Source: Mollicutes bacterium (GTDB lineage: Bacteria > Bacillota_I > Bacilli_A > Izemoplasmatales > Izemoplasmataceae). Taken from it: DNA of 5,901 bases. The position numbers and the translations under genes are program-made. Of the stretch, positions 5,578 to 5,901 are shown in pieces (positions within the stretch are counted from its first letter, which is position 1; the number at the start of each line of letters is the position of its first letter). The stretch lies in contig PUMO01000100.1 in NCBI GenBank assembly GCA_003551405.1, positions 1-5,901 of the forward strand, given 5' to 3'. A model generated the notes under the pieces. It was not told the DNA's origin. It saw only the letters and a list, made by a program, of their open reading frames with translations, and made no database searches.

Positions 5578-5901
5578 ATGTGTGGCATTGTCGGATATAT
5601 TGGAAATAACAATGCAAAAACGATTGTATTAAACGGACTTAAACGTCTTGAATACCGGGGCTATGATTCTGCAGGCATGAGTTTGCTTGCAAAGGACGCG
5701 TATCAAACCTTCAAAGAAAAGGGTCGCATTACCAATTTGGAACGTGCGATTTCCATTGATCATGCATCACTTGCGATTGGTCATACACGCTGGGCGACCC
5801 ATGGGAAGGTTTCGGTTGCCAATGCGCATCCGCATACCTCAAGCAGTGGGCGTTTCATTGTCGTTCACAATGGGGTGATTGATAATCATCAATCGCTTAA
5901 G
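5578..5901 (+). CDS. glmS: Glutamine-fructose-6-phosphate aminotransferase, N-terminal part (3' end outside the window)
   Basis: GlmS converts fructose-6-phosphate and glutamine to glucosamine-6-phosphate, the first committed step toward UDP-GlcNAc for peptidoglycan and other amino-sugar polymers, in the cytoplasm. The first 108 codons are visible and the frame is open to the window edge. They cover much of the class II glutamine amidotransferase domain: the N-terminal nucleophile Cys2 in MCGIVGYIG (exposed after Met removal), RLEYRGYDSAG (residues 23-33), GHTRWATHG (68-76) with Arg71 for glutamine binding, NAHPH (82-86), and the oxyanion-forming HNG (Asn98-Gly99). The two SIS sugar-isomerase domains lie beyond the window; the full protein is normally about 600 residues. 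A strong GGAGG RBS (5564-5568) precedes the ATG. Its own promoter and a hairpin lie in the 86-base upstream gap, which has no room for a glmS ribozyme. Confidence 0.96.
   Translation, partial: MCGIVGYIGNNNAKTIVLNGLKRLEYRGYDSAGMSLLAKDAYQTFKEKGRITNLERAISIDHASLAIGHTRWATHGKVSVANAHPHTSSSGRFIVVHNGVIDNHQSLK

Noticed and set aside
5687..5878. 63-codon open frame inside glmS
   Set aside because: It is an out-of-frame shadow. The conserved GlmS motifs run unbroken in the other frame from 5578 to the window edge.

Overview
This is a gene-dense, one-directional window (everything on the + strand) from what looks like a low-to-moderate GC member of the Bacillota/Mycoplasmatota side of the tree (Erysipelotrichia- or Acholeplasma/Izemoplasma-like). 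The hint comes from strong AGGAGG-type ribosome binding sites and the style of the NadE, MnmA and GlmS sequences. TGA is used as a stop (patatin gene, secreted-protein gene, ABC ATPase gene) and every tryptophan codon I checked is TGG, so this is not a UGA=Trp mycoplasma. The placement is an inference from protein flavour and has not been searched.

Left block (1-2610) is housekeeping: the 3' end of a long-type, glutamine-dependent NAD+ synthetase (nadE), then mnmA (tRNA 2-thiouridylase) 12 bases after it, then a patatin-like phospholipase 12 bases after mnmA. The tight spacing suggests one transcript. A modest hairpin followed by seven T residues (2599-2628) overlaps the patatin stop codon and probably ends it.

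Middle block (2679-5491) is the unusual part: four genes, each overlapping the next by 3-8 bases. They encode a short secreted beta-rich protein with an alternating amphipathic stretch resembling the membrane-hairpin region of aerolysin/ETX-MTX2 toxins; a single-pass membrane-anchored extracytoplasmic protein that I do not recognise; a compact ABC ATPase; and a six-helix ABC-2 type permease started from TTG. The overlaps imply coupled translation and joint function. A plausible reading is a dedicated transporter serving, or protecting from, the two extracytoplasmic proteins. I recognise no described system with this exact composition.

Right end (5492-5901): a good extended -10 promoter, then a perfect 8-bp hairpin with a T tract, then a strong RBS and the first 108 codons of glmS (glucosamine-6-phosphate synthase). 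The terminator-like hairpin lies between the promoter and the gene, which is odd. The 86-base gap is too short for a glmS ribozyme.

No RNA genes, insertion sequences, CRISPR arrays or long repeats were seen, and there is no gene-free stretch longer than about 90 bases.
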